Below the pieces are notes generated by a model. That model saw only the letters and a program-made list of their open reading frames with translations. It searched no databases and was not told the origin of the DNA. Both the position numbers and the translations under genes were made by a program. Source: Desulfocicer vacuolatum DSM 3385 (GTDB lineage Bacteria > Desulfobacterota > Desulfobacteria > Desulfobacterales > SURF-7). From it: a stretch of DNA of 7,787 nt. This document shows positions 6,317 to 7,787 of this stretch, in pieces; within the stretch, counting starts at the first letter, position 1, and each line of letters starts with the position of its first letter. The stretch is taken from positions 1 through 7,787 of the forward strand of contig CAMBQS010000153.1 in the NCBI GenBank assembly GCA_945870015.1, given 5' to 3'.

Positions 6317-6706
6317 TCACGATTCTTTCAGAAGTGCCTCTATTGCTTCATACATCTCCGGCCATTCAAGCGGTTTGGAGAATATGCGATCCGCTCCCAG
6401 ATGGGATGCGGTTTCCAGATAGGATTCCGGTTTGATTCTGCCTCCTCCTGAAATCGCAATAATCCGGACATCCGGAGCTATTTTTCTCAATTCTGCAATG
6501 GTCTCCAGGCCTTCTTTTTCCGGCATCACGATATCGGTAATGACAAGGTCAGACGGTTTTTCCCGGTACCGGTCTATTCCCTCTTTGCCGTTTGAGGCTT
6601 CAGTGATCTCATATCCTCTACCTTCCATTTTCTTCCGGAACAGTTTACGCAACTGGGCGTCATCCTCAATGAGCAAAATCGTTTTCGCAATCGTGTTCTG
6701 GCCCAT
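6317..6706 (-). CDS. Single-domain response regulator (CheY-like receiver)
   Basis: A 129-aa stand-alone receiver domain with no output domain. The acidic pair D15/D16 is in LLIEDD. The phospho-acceptor is D58 in LVITDIVMP. S86 sits in the AISGGG loop (the conserved Thr/Ser position) and K111 in the FSKP motif. All residues needed for phosphorylation and switching are present. Such proteins pass phosphoryl groups in relays or act by binding a partner such as a kinase or motor; the sensor kinase is not in this window. ATG at 6706 has only a distant GAGGG (12 nt), so translation may be weak or partly coupled. It follows the lipoprotein gene after 36 nt on the same strand and is probably co-transcribed. 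The family is certain; the pathway is unknown. Confidence 0.94.
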   Translation of the reverse strand: MGQNTIAKTILLIEDDAQLRKLFRKKMEGRGYEITEASNGKEGIDRYREKPSDLVITDIVMPEKEGLETIAELRKIAPDVRIIAISGGGRIKPESYLETASHLGADRIFSKPLEWPEMYEAIEALLKES

Positions 6707-6742
6707 GGTTATCCATTACCCTCGCTGATATTTTTTTCCGGT

Positions 6743-7465
6743 TCATCTGGCACTGCGAACCGGCCACGCATTGAAATATTTGCTGTATTGTTTATAGCCA
6801 TAGTATACTTTGCCATCTCCCATAAAGGCGTGCCAGGCTTTTTCAGCCGAAAACGCTTCACTTGCCCAGTAGTAATGGGATATTACTCCGGTAAATGCCT
6901 CAGCTCCTTCCTCCGACCACTGACCATCCCCGTTTGTATTCACCAATGCCGGGTCTGCAAAACCCTGGCACATGAACGCCAGCCATTCCTCCTTGGTGGG
7001 CAATCGCCAGTCTCCATCTACCGAATCGTCTGATAATCCTTTCTCCCCGCTGCTCAGCTCTGCCACCGCATTCCCGGCATCCATCCAGTTCATCTCAACA
7101 AAAGCTCCCGCATCCTTGAGCCAGATAAGGCCGGTGTCGTTATCCCGGACAGTGCCATCTTCCATATCTGTGAATCTTGCACCCGTTGAGCAGCATGCGT
7201 GAATGTTTTCATTATTATCATCACAGTCTGTACCATCACGCACATAACCTGATGGTTGTTTCTTGGAAGCATCTTTATAAATCGGCACGTTAGGATCACC
7301 ATAGAAATCTTCATCGGAATCAAGATAATACGTTATTAACGTATCACTGCTCTCGCCATCACCACCATCTCCACAACCAACAGCGGTTAAAACGATTAAA
7401 AACAGAATAAATACAAATTTCAGACAATTTGAATACCTGCAACTTTTAAAAATACAACACACCAT
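6743..7465 (-). CDS. DUF1566 lipoprotein with a MopE-like metal-binding stretch
   Basis: A 240-aa predicted lipoprotein. A hydrophobic segment (15-30) ends in the lipobox LTAVGC, making C31 the lipidated residue. The mature start is Gly/Asp/Ser-rich, typical of a flexible tether. Residues 47-89 (YYLDSDEDFYGD to DGTDCDDNNENIH) resemble the acidic, putative metal-binding repeats of MopE-type proteins and are rich in Asp. The rest is a DUF1566 (Lcl C-terminal) domain: FTDMEDGTVRDNDTGLIWLK (98-117), WRLPTKEEW (153-161), YYWAS (198-202) and a closing AWPVRS (233-238). DUF1566 has no settled function; here it would sit on the periplasmic or outer face of the envelope. ATG at 7465 has GGAAGG about 6 nt upstream. 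A good promoter precedes it, and the receiver gene follows after 36 nt. The long N-region before the hydrophobic core (14 residues, four Cys counting C14) is slightly unusual. Confidence 0.87.
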   Translation of the reverse strand: MVCCIFKSCRYSNCLKFVFILFLIVLTAVGCGDGGDGESSDTLITYYLDSDEDFYGDPNVPIYKDASKKQPSGYVRDGTDCDDNNENIHACCSTGARFTDMEDGTVRDNDTGLIWLKDAGAFVEMNWMDAGNAVAELSSGEKGLSDDSVDGDWRLPTKEEWLAFMCQGFADPALVNTNGDGQWSEEGAEAFTGVISHYYWASEAFSAEKAWHAFMGDGKVYYGYKQYSKYFNAWPVRSAR

Positions 7466-7503
7466 TCAACACCTTCCATTCTTTATGTTTTTCGATACCG
7501 GAT

Positions 7504-7533
7504 ATACTATTCCAAAAGAATCGCTGTGGTCAA
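7504..7533 (-). promoter_or_regulatory. Candidate sigma-70 promoter for the lipoprotein/receiver pair
   Basis: On the minus strand TTGACC (7528-7533; five of six) and TAGTAT (7504-7509; four of six) are 18 nt apart. This gives a leader of roughly 30 nt to the start at 7465, with the ribosome site correctly inside it. No comparable site precedes the receiver gene itself. Confidence 0.45.
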
Positions 7534-7634
7534 TAATAAAGCAATTTTATATCCATTTCCGAATCGCCATAAGGCTTCAAATAATCTGTTCAGTTTGCCG
7601 AAACACAAAAGTCTCTTGTGGAATCGCAACCAAT

Positions 7635-7676
7635 CCGGAATTTTAAAAAGGCTTTATATAAGATGTTGTATTCCGG
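7635..7676. repeat. 7-bp inverted repeat downstream of the OmpA-like gene
   Basis: CCGGAAT (7635-7641) pairs with ATTCCGG (7670-7676) across a 28-nt AT-rich loop. It starts about 20 nt after the OmpA-like stop on the minus strand. A T-run lies inside the loop rather than after the stem, so it is not a standard intrinsic terminator. The remaining gap up to 7465 holds the lipoprotein promoter and nothing else I can identify. Confidence 0.35.
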
Positions 7677-7695
7677 GAGAACCGCGCATCCGAGG

Positions 7696-7787
7696 TTATT
7701 GGGCCACCAGTTCCACCCTGCGGTTTTTGCTCCTTCCCTCGTCGTTCTTGTTGGAGGCTACCGGTGCTGCCGGGCCGGCTCCAAAGG
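7696..7787 (-). CDS. OmpA/MotB-type C-terminal domain protein, 5' part beyond the window
   Basis: Only the last 29 whole codons before a TAA are in the window. They read FGAGPAAPVASNKNDEGR followed by SKNRRVELVAQ. The Asn...GR.KNRRVEL signature is the conserved end of OmpA-like peptidoglycan-binding domains (OmpA, Pal, MotB families), where the Asn and Arg residues lie near the diaminopimelate-binding pocket. Such proteins anchor the outer membrane or envelope complexes to the cell wall. Which architecture precedes it (beta-barrel, lipoprotein or other) cannot be told from here. Same strand as the lipoprotein gene but 230 nt upstream of it, with a promoter between, so probably separately transcribed. 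Confidence 0.88.
   Translation of the reverse strand, partial: FGAGPAAPVASNKNDEGRSKNRRVELVAQ

Noticed and set aside
7607..7623. Short CACAA/TTGTG hairpin with a 7-nt loop
   Set aside because: A 5-bp AT-rich stem without a T-run or conserved context is expected by chance in a gap of this size.

Overview
The window looks like ordinary chromosomal DNA of a Gram-negative, moderately AT-leaning bacterium. The mix of genes (a DUF1566 lipoprotein with a MopE-like metal-binding stretch, single-domain response regulator, TPR protein, OmpA-like protein and acyl-CoA enzymes) is most like a sulfate-reducing Desulfobacterota, probably Desulfobacterales. That placement is inferred from gene types and protein style, not from a marker gene. 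I see no mobile element, CRISPR array, tRNA or rRNA.

Left part (1-3991), all on the minus strand. Read in transcription order, prfC (release factor 3) is followed after 30 nt by an enoyl-CoA isomerase-like crotonase and after another 42 nt by a short-chain dehydrogenase. These three probably form one transcript from a promoter near 4068-4095. A 116-nt gap with its own promoter-like site then leads into dacA, a penicillin-binding-protein-5-type D-Ala-D-Ala carboxypeptidase cut by the left edge.

Middle (3992-4991) is about 1 kb with little coding. It holds a short gene on the minus strand (4323-4481, 52 aa), a perfect 8+8 bp inverted repeat at 4144-4163, and a stretch (4482-4931) with only broken reading frames.

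Right part. A plus-strand gene for a 408-aa cytoplasmic TPR protein (4992-6218) converges on a minus-strand pair: a DUF1566 lipoprotein followed by a stand-alone CheY-like receiver. A small hairpin lies between the converging genes. The right edge holds the last 29 codons of an OmpA/MotB-domain protein, minus strand.

Functionally the window covers translation termination (prfC), fatty acyl or lipid chemistry (crotonase, SDR), cell-wall trimming (dacA), envelope structure (lipoprotein, OmpA-like) and signalling (receiver). I find no convincing new multi-gene system. The best leads are the unlisted small gene, the crotonase with one catalytic glutamate replaced, the sphinganine-reductase-like SDR beside it, and the lipoprotein/receiver pair.
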